DNA of 64,000 bases from Gordonia hongkongensis (lineage in GTDB: Bacteria > Actinomycetota > Actinomycetes > Mycobacteriales > Mycobacteriaceae): positions 3,100,001-3,164,000 of the forward strand of contig NZ_CP095552.1 of NCBI RefSeq assembly GCF_023078355.1, in the 5' to 3' direction. Below the pieces are notes generated by a model, which was not told the origin of the DNA, did no database searches, and was given only the letters and a program-made list of their open reading frames with translations. Below, piece after piece: positions 9,235 to 18,500 of this stretch (the stretch's first letter is position 1; the number at the start of each line of letters is the position of its first letter). The position numbers were made by a program, and so were the translations under genes.

Positions 9235-10329
9235 ATGATTCTCCGCCGTATAGCCCGTCCGCTCCTCGCCTCGGCGTTCGTCGCCAGCGGCGTGGACGCC
9301 ATCCGGAGCCCCAAACCGATCGCGCAGTCCGCCGAGCCGGTCGTGGACAAGGCCCGGTCGTCGCTCCCGCCCGAGGTGGCCGGCCGGATCCCGGAGAACA
9401 CCGAGACCCTGGTGCAGATCAACGCCGCCGCCCAGATCGGCGGCGGAATCCTGCTCGCCACCGGCAAGTTCCCGCGCGTCGCGTCCGTCGTCCTGGCCGG
9501 CACCCTGATCCCGACGACCGCAGCCGGCACCGACTTCTGGAACGAGGCGGACCCGGTCAAGAAGGAAGCCCAGCGCAACGCGTTCATCAAGAACGTCGGC
9601 CTGCTCGGCGGAGTCCTGTTGGCGGCGGTCGACACCGAGGGCAAGCCGTCGCTCGCGTGGCGCGGCCGTCAGAAGGCATCCGCTGTGGCCGCGGCGCTGC
9701 CGATCGGTGCCGCCGCCGGGTCGTCGACCTGGGAGCACCTCGTCGAGCGCACCCACGACGGCGCCGAGATCGTTTCCGAGCGGTCCGCCGACGCCGCGGC
9801 GAAGTTCCGCGAGCACGCACCCGAGATCGCCGAAGCCGCGCAGAAGCGCTCCCTCGAGTTGGCCGGAAAGGCCGCCGAGACCGCCTCCGATGTCGCGGAT
9901 CGCATCAAGGACCGCGCCCCGGTCGTCGCCGACGCGGCTCTCCACCGGTCGTCGGAGCTCGCCGACACGGCGCTCGCGCGTTCGTCTGATCTCGCCGAGA
10001 CGGCACGCAAGCGGGGCCCGAAGCTCGTGAAGGAAGCGCAGAAGCGGGCCGAGAAGGCCCAGAAGCAGGCCGCGAAGGCGCAGAAGCAGGCGAAGAAGAA
10101 GGCTCCGAAGATCGCCGATTCGGCCCGCGACCGTGCGTCCGATCTCGCCGACACCGCCCGCAAGCGCGCACCGGAGTTCGCCGACGTGGCACGCGATCGG
10201 TCGGCCGAACTCGCCGACGTCGCCCGCGCACGGTCGGCCGAGCTCGCCGAGACCGCACGCCAGCTCGCCGCAGCTGCCGAGGACTCCGCCGAGCAGAGTC
10301 GCAAGCGTCTGCGCAAGGCACGTCGCTGA
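9235..10329 (+). CDS. DoxX-like membrane protein with long Ala/Lys-rich repeat tail
   Basis: A 364-aa protein in two parts. Residues 1-145 resemble DoxX-family integral membrane proteins (RPLLASAFVASGVDAI; IGGGILLATGKFPRVASVVLAGTLIP; NVGLLGGVLLAAVD). Residues 165-364 are a repetitive, Ala/Arg/Lys/Glu-rich helix with a heptad- to 11-residue periodicity (SELADTALARSSDLAETARKRG and similar), including the lysine run EKAQKQAAKAQKQAKKK. The tail looks like a long amphipathic or coiled-coil cytoplasmic extension, reminiscent of histone-like basic repeats; that is inference. SD AGAAGG precedes the ATG. The 238 bp upstream hold no gene or clear signal that I can identify. Confidence 0.75.
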   Translation: MILRRIARPLLASAFVASGVDAIRSPKPIAQSAEPVVDKARSSLPPEVAGRIPENTETLVQINAAAQIGGGILLATGKFPRVASVVLAGTLIPTTAAGTDFWNEADPVKKEAQRNAFIKNVGLLGGVLLAAVDTEGKPSLAWRGRQKASAVAAALPIGAAAGSSTWEHLVERTHDGAEIVSERSADAAAKFREHAPEIAEAAQKRSLELAGKAAETASDVADRIKDRAPVVADAALHRSSELADTALARSSDLAETARKRGPKLVKEAQKRAEKAQKQAAKAQKQAKKKAPKIADSARDRASDLADTARKRAPEFADVARDRSAELADVARARSAELAETARQLAAAAEDSAEQSRKRLRKARR

Positions 10330-10435
10330 TCCCTCGGGGTCTCCACGCGCACGAGCAACAGATACGAGCACGACCCTGAGCACAACCGATCTCACGACCA
10401 CGGACGCGGAGCACCCGCCAGCGGATTATCCCTGG

Positions 10436-11125
10436 GTGCCCGCGTCCGCGGCGCTGAGAGAGGCATCGCTGCACGAGATGACGCTCGCGGGTCCACCGTT
10501 CGGGACGGTCCCGTCGGCCGGCTCGCGGCTCGTGATCGCAGTCGGGTCGAATGCCGCCCCCGACGTTCTACGTCGCAAGCTCGCCCACGTTCCGTCGACG
10601 GACCGGATCTGCCTCCGCACGGTCCGCGTCACGAACATCACAGTCGGCCATTCCGCCCATGTCGCGGCCCGGGGATACATCCCAGCCGCGCCGATCTTCG
10701 CAGGTGAGGCCGCGATCACGACGACCGCGGCCTGGCTGGGTCCCACCCACATCGATGCTCTCGACGCCACCGAACCCAACTATCATCGACAGACAGTGAC
10801 TACGCGCGACCACCCCGTTCTCGGCCGTCCCAGTCCCCTCCTTCCGGACGAGTGGACCCCGCCTGCGACCTTCGACCTGTACGTGTCCCGGCACGGCGTC
10901 CTCGCCGACCCGGTCACCGGTGACCCCGTCCCCTTCTGTGCACAGACCGACGTTCTCGAGTGGCTGTCCCGCCGACTCGACGACGAGACACTCGCCGACC
11001 CGGCGTCGCAGGTCTGCCGCCGCTTGTCCGCCGACCCCCGCGCGATGACCGCCCGCATCCGGGCCGCCGGACTGGCCCGGTCCCACGGGTCCCGCGCACC
11101 GCTGTCGATCGGGGACGGCCGATGA
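10436..11125 (+). CDS. Conserved hypothetical protein
   Basis: A 229-aa protein I cannot assign to a function. The block RLVIAVGSNAAPDVLRRKL superficially recalls the gamma-glutamylcyclotransferase-like YGSN motif, but the rest (HSAHVAARGYIPAAPIFAG, WLGPTHIDALDATEPNYHR) does not prove it. No signal peptide or membrane segment. GTG 10436 is preferred because the frame upstream has no ATG/GTG/TTG before it enters the DoxX-like gene; ATG 10478 is an alternative. The stop overlaps the next gene's ATG by 4 nt (ATGA), so it is translationally coupled to the HelD-like helicase. Confidence 0.6.
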   Translation: MPASAALREASLHEMTLAGPPFGTVPSAGSRLVIAVGSNAAPDVLRRKLAHVPSTDRICLRTVRVTNITVGHSAHVAARGYIPAAPIFAGEAAITTTAAWLGPTHIDALDATEPNYHRQTVTTRDHPVLGRPSPLLPDEWTPPATFDLYVSRHGVLADPVTGDPVPFCAQTDVLEWLSRRLDDETLADPASQVCRRLSADPRAMTARIRAAGLARSHGSRAPLSIGDGR

Positions 11126-13470
11126 CCGCCCTCTCGCCGGACACCGACCCCCGCGTGGACGAGGAACAGCGGCACCTCGACCGCGTGTACGGCAGGCTGG
11201 ACCGGATGCGGCGGACCACGCAGCGTCGGTTGTCGTCGACGCTCTCCGAACGCGGCGGCACACCGCAGGCGCTGTCCGAACGCGAGTCCTACGAGCGGAT
11301 GTACAACGAGGATCTCGCCAAATTCGATGCCGCCGAACACAATCTGTATTTCGGTCGTCTCGACCTCGAGGACGGCGAGATCCGACGTATCGGACGCATC
11401 GGTGTCCTCGACGACGGTTTCGCCGACGACGGCGAACTCGACGCCACCGCCACCGACGCCACCCTGCTGCTGGACTGGCGCGCGCCCCTGGCCCGGCCGT
11501 TCTATCTGGCGACGCCCGCCGCACCCGAGGACGTCGCGCGCCGTCGCCACATCCGGACCCGCAGCCGCAAGGTCCGCGGGGTGAGCGACGAGTCCCTGAC
11601 CGCAGGCGATGCGCTGCTCGACGACTTCGGACACGGCGACGTCGTCAACGAGTCGGCTCTTGTCGCGGCCCTCAACGCCGCCCGCACCGGCGAGATGACC
11701 GACATCGTCGAGACGATCCAGCGCGAGCAGGACCTGATCATCCGGTCGACGCATCGCGGGGTCACCGTCATCCAGGGCGGCCCCGGTACCGGCAAGACCG
11801 CCGTGGCGCTGCACCGAGCCGCCTACCTGCTCTACACACATCGCGAGAACCTCTCGCGCAGCGGCATCCTCATCATCGGACCCAACGACGACTTCCTGAA
11901 CTACATCGGCCAGGTGCTGCCCTCGCTGGGCGAGTCCGGCGTGCTCCTCTCGACCATCGGGGACCTGTTCCCCGGCGTCCGCGCGGGCACCGCCGACCCG
12001 CGGACGACCGCCGCGGTCAAGGGCGGGCTGCGCATGGTCGACGTCCTCAAGCGGGCGGTGCGCGCCCAGCAGTCGCTGCCGTCTCGTCCCGAGGCGGTCG
12101 ATTTCGACAGCTACACCGTCGAGATCGACTCGGCTCTGGTCAAGGCCGCACGCGCCAAGGCCCGCGCGACTCGACGCGCCCACAACCTCTCGCAGAACGC
12201 TTTCCTGAAGGCGGGTCTCGCCGAACTCGCGGCGCGGCACGCGGCGACCATCGGATCGAGCCTGCTCGACGGTTCGCAGTTGCTCAGCCCCGCCGACATC
12301 GCCGACATCCGCGACGACATGAGCCGCGATCCCGACATCCGTGCCGCGTTGCTGCGGTACTGGCCGACGCTGACCCCGCAGGCCCTGCTTCGCGACCTGC
12401 TCGGCGACGAACGCGCGATTCGCAAGGCCACCCCGGGTTGGACGGACGCCGATCGTGCTGCGCTGCACCGTCCGTCGCGCCCGGCCACGACGTCGGGTGC
12501 GGACTTCTCACCTGCCGACGTCCCATTGCTGGACGAGCTCGCCGAGCTGATCGGTTACGGCACCGAGGACGCGGAGCGGGCCGAACGCGCACGCTGGCGC
12601 CGCCAGTTGGCCGAGGCACAGGACGCACTGGACATCCTGACCGGCTCGGCGCCGCAGGACCTCGAGGACGAACTCGATCCCGAGATCCTGATGGCCTACG
12701 ACCTGATCGACGCCGAACAGCTCGCGTCCCGCCAGACCGAGACACGACGCGCCACGACGGCCGAACGTGCCTACGGCGACCGCACCTGGACGTTCGGCCA
12801 CGTCATCGTCGACGAGGCCCAAGAGCTCTCCGCCATGTCCTGGCGGATGGTGATGCGACGCATCCCAAATCGGTGGATGACGATCATCGGCGACACCGCT
12901 CAGACATCCGACGAGGCGGGCACGCGCTCGTGGGGCGAGGTCCTGGAGCCGTATGTCGCGAAGCGCTGGCAGTTCAAAGAGCTGTCGGTCAACTACCGCA
13001 CCCCGAGCGAGATCATGGAGTACGCCGCGCGCGTCCTCGACGAGATCGGCAACGGCGAGAAGGCCCCGACCTCGTTGCGCAGCAACGGGATCGAGCCGGT
13101 GGCGCTGCGGGCGGACAACGACTCCCCGGGGAGCATCGCCGACGCCGTCCTCCGAGCCGTCGGGCTCGCCGAACCCGACGGCCTCACCGCCGTCGTGGTC
13201 CCCGATCACCTGCACGACGCGATCGAGGCGGCGCTGGCGCCGGATCGCTTCACGCTCCCCGACCGGGAGCCACCCCGGGTGTACACGGTGCGGAGCTGTA
13301 AGGGCCTGGAGTTCGACACGACCATCGTCGTCGAGCCCACCGCGATCATCGACCAGTCACCACGCGGGCTCAGCGACCTGTACGTCGCCCTCACCCGGGC
13401 GACCCAGCGACTCGTCGTCGTCCATCGGGACGACCTCCCCGACGCCCTCGCGGATCTGCCGGCCGGCTGA
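11122..13470 (+). CDS. helD: HelD/HelR-type UvrD-like helicase (RNA polymerase recycling factor)
   Basis: A 782-aa superfamily-1 ATPase of the HelD class. The N-terminal coiled-coil arm (residues 10-70, RHLDRVYGRLDRMRRTTQRR and following) is typical of HelD and reaches into RNA polymerase. Walker A is IQGGPGTGKTAVALHRAAYLL (first 19 residues diagnostic); Walker B is HVIVDEAQELSAMSW. C-terminal motifs are YTVRSCKGLEFDTTIVVEP and LYVALTRATQRL. Family knowledge: HelD proteins free stalled RNA polymerase from nucleic acid, and some actinobacterial members (HelR) protect against rifamycins. Whether this one does is not visible. ATG 11122 overlaps the previous stop. Confidence 0.85.
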   Translation: MTALSPDTDPRVDEEQRHLDRVYGRLDRMRRTTQRRLSSTLSERGGTPQALSERESYERMYNEDLAKFDAAEHNLYFGRLDLEDGEIRRIGRIGVLDDGFADDGELDATATDATLLLDWRAPLARPFYLATPAAPEDVARRRHIRTRSRKVRGVSDESLTAGDALLDDFGHGDVVNESALVAALNAARTGEMTDIVETIQREQDLIIRSTHRGVTVIQGGPGTGKTAVALHRAAYLLYTHRENLSRSGILIIGPNDDFLNYIGQVLPSLGESGVLLSTIGDLFPGVRAGTADPRTTAAVKGGLRMVDVLKRAVRAQQSLPSRPEAVDFDSYTVEIDSALVKAARAKARATRRAHNLSQNAFLKAGLAELAARHAATIGSSLLDGSQLLSPADIADIRDDMSRDPDIRAALLRYWPTLTPQALLRDLLGDERAIRKATPGWTDADRAALHRPSRPATTSGADFSPADVPLLDELAELIGYGTEDAERAERARWRRQLAEAQDALDILTGSAPQDLEDELDPEILMAYDLIDAEQLASRQTETRRATTAERAYGDRTWTFGHVIVDEAQELSAMSWRMVMRRIPNRWMTIIGDTAQTSDEAGTRSWGEVLEPYVAKRWQFKELSVNYRTPSEIMEYAARVLDEIGNGEKAPTSLRSNGIEPVALRADNDSPGSIADAVLRAVGLAEPDGLTAVVVPDHLHDAIEAALAPDRFTLPDREPPRVYTVRSCKGLEFDTTIVVEPTAIIDQSPRGLSDLYVALTRATQRLVVVHRDDLPDALADLPAG

Positions 13471-13578
13471 GGAGCGCGCGATCCCCGCTCCGCTCCCGGT
13501 TGATGCGACCTGCCGACCCGGTTACTGCGAAAGCACTCGTTGTGATCGGAGCGGCCCAATTACTGCTCCCTGAGGAGG

Positions 13579-13662
13579 CCGGAGCTTGCGGAGGCCGTCA
13601 CGAAGGGTCTTGGCGCGACGGGTTGCGAAGACCCTTCGTGACGCGCCCTCCGCAAGCTCCGG
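13579..13662. repeat. Long palindromic intergenic repeat left of the IS element
   Basis: Two-part inverted repeat: CCGGAGCTTGCGGAGG (13579-13594) with 13647-13662, and GTCACGAAGGGTCTT (13597-13611) with 13628-13642, around a 16-bp centre. The outer arm sequence recurs twice right of the IS (15394-15485). It lies about 110 bp after the helD stop and could act as its terminator. The rest of 13471-13670 shows no gene. Confidence 0.7.
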
Positions 13663-13698
13663 GCGCTCCTAGTAATAGCTGGAAGGGCTGGTAACTGG

Positions 13699-13758
13699 GA
13701 CATCCTCCTGATGTGGTCATAAGGGGCTTGGTTATCCCAACCACAAAAGGAGGATGTC
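13699..13758 (+). promoter_or_regulatory. Hairpin sequestering the transposase ribosome-binding site
   Basis: GACATCCTCCT (13699-13709) is exactly complementary to AGGAGGATGTC (13748-13758), and inside it TGTGGT (13712-13717) pairs with ACCACA (13740-13745). The right arm contains the AGGAGG Shine-Dalgarno used by the transposase. An mRNA starting upstream of 13699 would fold it away, whereas one starting inside would not. Confidence 0.6.
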
Positions 13759-13759
13759 A

Positions 13760-15115
13760 ATGTCTAAGGCTAGTCGTTTGAGTCGTGGAGACAAGCGTCG
13801 CAACGATCGGTTGAGCAAGTTCCGGGGCATCGTGCGCCGTGACTACGCGGTCGCAGCGATTGATCTGGCGTCGAAAAAGCAAGTTGTCGCTGTGGTCGAT
13901 CACGACTCCCGCATCGTGGCGCGCAGAACTTTTCACTGCGCGCCACCGCAGTTGGCCACCGCGATCGAGTGGAGCCGTACCGCCGCTACCGCTGCCGGGT
14001 TTGCCGGCATCGTCATCGCGTGTGAACCGACCGGGCATCGCTGGAAAACGGTCCGAGACCTGACCGCGGCGGTCGGGGTGCAGATGGTGTGTGTGCAGCC
14101 GATCGCGGTGGCACGGGCCCGAGAGACCGAAGACTTCACCCACGACAAATCCGATGACAAAGACGCCCTGCTGATCGCACGGCTGACCACCCAACTTCAT
14201 ATCTATCTGCCCGAACACGCCGACGAGCAATGGACCCGGCTACGTCACCTCGGCGTACGCCGATCCCAGCAACTCACCCGCCGTGGTGCGGCGCAGCAAC
14301 AAGCCCGCGACCTCCTCGAAGGCGCCTGGCCCCACGCCCTTGACTGCGCCGGGCAACCGTTCAAATCGGTGACTTGGCTGGCCGCGATGGCCGTCATCGG
14401 TTGCACCCCGGAAACGTTGACCGCCCAGGGCAGCCGGGAACAGGCGGTGGCGTGGCTCCGCGAACACGTACGCGCCGAACTGCCCTGCTGGGGTGGGCGT
14501 CGGGTCACTACCCGCATCCTGGTCGCGATCGTCGATGCCGCTTTCGCCGTCCAGACCGAGACCACGATCACCGCCGAGGCCGGTGCGCTGGAACGGGCCC
14601 GCTACGCCTTGGCCGACTTTCACCACGCCCGCACCGCCTGCGAGCAGGTCGAGGCGGCCATGATCGAGGTCCTCACCGGGCTGGGCCTGCACGAACTCGC
14701 CGGATCCATTCCCGGAGTATCGGCGGTCTCGGTGGCGGCGATCCTCGCCGAAACCGGTGACCTGACCCGCTTCGACTCGGCGCGGGCGGTAGTCAAACAT
14801 GCCGGACTATGCCCCCGGGAGAACTCCTCCGGCGCCTACCGCGGCGCCACCCGCATCAGCGGTCGTGGCCGGCCGCTGTTGCGGGTCGCCGCCTGGCGAG
14901 CGGCGTTCGCGGCGTTGACCCACAACGAGGTATACGCCGCCCGCTATCGGCACCTGACCAGCCGAGAAGCAAACCGCCTCAACCCCAACCAGGCCCGGGT
15001 AGCGATCGCCGCGGCTCTGTTGCGGCAGCTATACGTCGTCATCACCACCGCCACGCCGTGGAACCCTGACATCGCTGCCGGCCGTACCCGACCCGTAGAA
15101 AGGACCGCCGCCTGA
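13760..15115 (+). CDS. IS110-family transposase (DEDD recombinase)
   Basis: A 451-aa IS110-type recombinase. The N-terminal RuvC-like DEDD domain shows AAIDLASKKQVVAV (D), IACEPTGHRWKTV (E) and DKSDDKDALLIARL (D/D). The C-terminal Tnp_IS116/IS110/IS902 domain has IPGVSAVSVAAILAETGDL and KHAGLCPRENSSG, with the serine nucleophile likely at ENSSG. These enzymes work with an element-encoded bridge RNA. ATG 13760 is preferred over ATG 13754 because AGGAGG (13748-13753) abuts the latter but is 6 nt from the former. The reading frame is intact, so the element may be active. Confidence 0.93.
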   Translation: MSKASRLSRGDKRRNDRLSKFRGIVRRDYAVAAIDLASKKQVVAVVDHDSRIVARRTFHCAPPQLATAIEWSRTAATAAGFAGIVIACEPTGHRWKTVRDLTAAVGVQMVCVQPIAVARARETEDFTHDKSDDKDALLIARLTTQLHIYLPEHADEQWTRLRHLGVRRSQQLTRRGAAQQQARDLLEGAWPHALDCAGQPFKSVTWLAAMAVIGCTPETLTAQGSREQAVAWLREHVRAELPCWGGRRVTTRILVAIVDAAFAVQTETTITAEAGALERARYALADFHHARTACEQVEAAMIEVLTGLGLHELAGSIPGVSAVSVAAILAETGDLTRFDSARAVVKHAGLCPRENSSGAYRGATRISGRGRPLLRVAAWRAAFAALTHNEVYAARYRHLTSREANRLNPNQARVAIAAALLRQLYVVITTATPWNPDIAAGRTRPVERTAA

Positions 15116-15129
15116 CCCCTAAACCCCTT

Positions 15130-15270
15130 CCGGCCGGGACAAGCTCGCTGCTCCTTGGGCACATAAGCCCGACCCTGAGCCTGAGCAGTCCCACCCCGGC
15201 GCGAACCAAGCTCGAATGAAGGCTGTTGGGTACCAACCCGTTTGACCGCTAGGTAGAGCCCGCGCCAGGC
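15130..15270 (+). ncRNA. Candidate bridge RNA of the IS110-family element
   Basis: The non-coding right end contains two consecutive hairpin-capped loops, each preceded by CAAGCTCG (15140-15147 and 15207-15214). Loop 1: GCTCCT (15150-15155), hairpin GGGC/GCCC (15157-15170), then CCCTGAG (15173-15179). GCTCCT equals the last six bases of the left target including the CT core. CCCTGAG is the reverse complement of CTCAGGG, the core plus right target. Loop 2: AGGCTG (15220-15225), hairpin GGGT/ACCC (15228-15239), then CTAG (15249-15252). AGGCTG equals the six bases before the right-end core (15386-15391), and CTAG pairs with core plus left end (CTAG, 13669-13672). This is the target-loop then donor-loop order known for IS110-family bridge RNAs. 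Exact RNA ends are unknown. Confidence 0.55.
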
Positions 15271-15393
15271 AACGACCCCGGCCATCCAAAACCCCACCAT
15301 CATCCATCCCGCAGCCACCACCGGCCGCCGGGCCACACCCCCACGCCCACACCCATCACAGGACCCTGTTGACACAAACCCTCATAGGCTGCT

Positions 15394-15505
15394 CAGGGAG
15401 CGAGGGTTGGCCGCGCCCTCCGCAAGCTCCGGGCGCTCCTCAGGGAGCGGGGGTCGGCCGCGCCCTCCGCAAGCTCCGGCCTACTCAGGGAGCGGGTGGG
15501 GGCCG
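15394..15505. repeat. Tandem GC-rich repeat right of the IS (target of insertion)
   Basis: Two and a half copies of a 45-47-bp unit beginning CAGGGAGCG at 15394, 15441 and 15486, each containing CGCCCTCCGCAAGCTCC. The last copy runs into the NRPS gene and supplies its final codons (HPLPE then stop at 15481). The same arm lies left of the IS at 13641-13670. Confidence 0.7.
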
Positions 15506-18500
15506 TCGCTTGCGCGCCGCGACTCGGCCTCGCGGATCGCCGCGTCGATCCGCGGTCCGATCACCTCGAGCGCGTCGGTGCCGACGATCCCGAGGTGATC
15601 GGCATCGACGTCGACACGGGTGACCCGCCCGCCGAGGAACGGTGTCCAGCGTCCGGCGGTGCTGTCTGGGTCGGCCTCCCCCGCCGCCGCGACGACGAGC
15701 ATCGCGTCGCCGTCGTAGGTTCGGGGTCGGTGGTCGACGGCACGTCGGGCCGACGTCGCCATCCGCTGGAGCATGCGGTCGAAGGCGGCGCCGTCGAGGA
15801 GCCCGAGGCCGACGACCCGCTCGCGGACCGCCGCCGCCATCGCGGCCGGATCGTCGGAGGCGGTCACCGCGTCGACGTCGATGACCGCTCGCCACCCGCC
15901 GAGCAGGTCCGCGACCGTGGCTCGCGCATCCTCCGCGGACACCTCGGCGCGCGCCGGCGCCCCGTCGGTCTCGAGTCCACCGCCGGTCTCGAGTTCGTCA
16001 CCGGTCGCGGGATAGCTGTCGAGGAGGCCGAGGAACCCGACTTCGGCACCCTGCGAACGCAATTCGGCCGCCATCTCCTGGGCGATGAGCCCGCCGAGGG
16101 ACCAGCCGACGAGGTGGTAGGGCCCCTGCGGGACGATCGCCCGGATCTCGGCCACATACCGCGCGGCGAGTTCGCGGATCGACGTGGCGGCCGTGTCGCC
16201 GGCCACCACGAAGGGGTCCTGCAGACCGAAGACCGGCCGGTCGTCGAAATACGGTGTGAGACCGGCGAACAGCCACGCCAACCCGTCGGCGGGGTGGACG
16301 CAGAAGACCGGTTCGCGGCTGCCGTCCGCCCGTAGCGGCACGACCACCTGGCCCCGCGGTTCGGCGGTGTCGGTGGATTCCTCGTGCGTCGCCTGAGCAG
16401 CGAGCCGGGCGCCGAGATCGCGCGGTGTGGGTCCGGCGAAGATCCATGCGACCTCGACGGGCAGTCCGGTCCGTCGCCGCAGCAGCGACACCAGCCGCAC
16501 CGCGGACAGCGAGGTCCCGCCGAGGTCGAAGAACCCCTGGTCCGCGTCGGTCACCGCGGTCCCGGTGATCTCCGACATCGCTTCGGCCACCGTCACTTCC
16601 CAGCGGCCGGTCGGGGCCGCGGGCTCGGCGTCCTCGCGTCCCCCACCGGCTGAGTTCATGAGCGCCGCGACCTCGCGGCGTCCGGGTCGCCCGTCCGCGC
16701 CGACCGGGATGGCGTCGACGACGCTGATCACCGTCGGAATACAGTGTGCGGGCAGCACTCTCGACAGCTCGCGTCGGAGGTCGGAGGCGCCGGGGCCGTC
16801 GCGGTCCACCACGACCCAGGCCCCCACCTCGACTCCGTCATCCGTCGGCTGACCGTCGGACGCCGACGCCACGACCGCCGCAGTGACGACGCCCGCCACC
16901 CCGTTGAGTGCCGCCTCCACCGCATCGAGATCCACTCGCCGCCCGCCGACCCGGGGGTGACGCTCGACCGGCCCGAGGATCTCCGGTCGTGTCATCGAGG
17001 CGTCGACCCACCGCGCCCGCATACCCGTCGCGAGCAGCGAACCGTCTGCCGTGCGCTCGTGCAACTCACCCGGCACCCGCGCCGGTACCGCCCGGCCCGC
17101 GCTGTCGAGGATCAGCGACGCACCGTCAACGGCACCGGTCACATCGACCTCACTCAGCACCATGTCGATGTCACCGGTCACGGCGTCGAGCATGCCTAGG
17201 AAGACGTCGCGTATCGACGCAACCGTCTCGATGTCGAACAGCGCTGCGGCGTAATCGATCTCGCCGACCAACTCGACAGCCGCACCGACGGACCGCTCCG
17301 CGAGACCGAGGGTGAGGTCGACCTTCGCCGGCGGCGGCCCCGGTTCGACGGCCACGACCTCGAGACCGTCCACGATGAGCGGCTCGGCGTCCGCGCCGAT
17401 ACCAGGCACCGCCGGTGTCCCGGACGACTCGCCGAGATAGTTGATCATGACCTGCACGAGCGGCGCGTGGGCGGTGGACCGGACCGGGGTGAGGTGCTCG
17501 ACGAGGGTCTCGAACGGGATGTCGGCGTGCGCGAAGGCCGCGAGATCGGCGTCGCGGACCCGGCGGAGCAGGTCCTCGACCGTGTCCTCGGAGTGCACCG
17601 ATGTGCGGAGCACCACGGTGTTGACGAACATCCCGATGAGCCCCGCCGTGGCCGCGTGCCCGCGACCGGAGATGGCGGCGCCGACGCTGATGTCCCGCAC
17701 ATCGGCCACACGGGCGAGTGCCGCGACGAAGGCGGCGTGACAGACCATGAACGGGGTCATCCCGTGCACGCGTGCGGTCGCCGCCACCGCCGCGCTGCGC
17801 TCCTCGCCGATCTCGAGGGGCAGCCGACCACCGGTGGGGTCGGCGATCGGCGGACGCGGACGGTCACCGGGGATCTCCAGTGCGGCCGGAACGTCGGCCA
17901 GCGTCTCGGTCCAGAACGAGTACTGCGCCGCCATCGGTGAGGTCGGATCGTCGAGGTCCCCGAGCAGATCGCGTTGCCACAGCGCGTGATCGGCGTATGC
18001 GATCTCCGGTACCTCGATCGACCCGTCTTCGGTGCGTCGACCGTTGCGGTACCCACCGAGGACCTCCGCGGCCAGGATCGCCAGGGACGCCGCATCGCCG
18101 GCTATGTGGTGCAGGACCAGCACGACTCGAAACACCGGCGGCGACGCACCCTCCGCTGATACCAGCGACGTCACCACACGCAACGGCAGCTGCGTCGTCA
18201 CGTCGAATCCCTCCGCGCACAACGCCATCGCGTCCTCGGGCGTCCCGGCCGATTCCCAGCGCAGTCGGGCCGCCGCCACCGAAGGATCGAGGATGTGCTG
18301 TAGCGGCACCCCGCCGTCGCCGAGCGGGTAGACGGTCCGCAGCGGTTCGTGTCGCGTCATCACAGCCGCGACCGCGGCGCGTAGTGCGTCGACATCGAGG
18401 AGTCCCCGGATGTCGAATGCGATCGGCATGTTGTACGTCGGGGACGTCACGTCGAACTGGTTGATGAACCACAGTCGCTGTTGCGCATACGACAACGGGA

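Larger units (their letters stand above)
13671..15393 (+). mobile_element. IS110-family insertion sequence, complete
   Basis: The ends are inferred from flanks. Left of the element the repeat reads GGGCGCTC-CT, right of it CT-CAGGGAGCG. Removing the DNA between the two CT cores (13669-13670 and 15392-15393) restores GGGCGCTCCTCAGGGAGCG, which exists intact in the neighbouring repeat copy around 15431-15449. There are no terminal inverted repeats or obvious target duplication beyond CT, as expected for IS110. The layout is a short left end (about 89 bp), one DEDD transposase gene, and a long right end (about 276 bp). A long 3' non-coding end is typical of the IS1111 subgroup. Confidence 0.75.

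Noticed and set aside
8797..10401. 534-codon minus-strand frame opposite the DoxX-like gene
   Set aside because: Shadow of the repetitive Ala/Lys-rich tail; Leu/Arg/Gly-rich without domains, while the plus-strand frame has an SD and family features.
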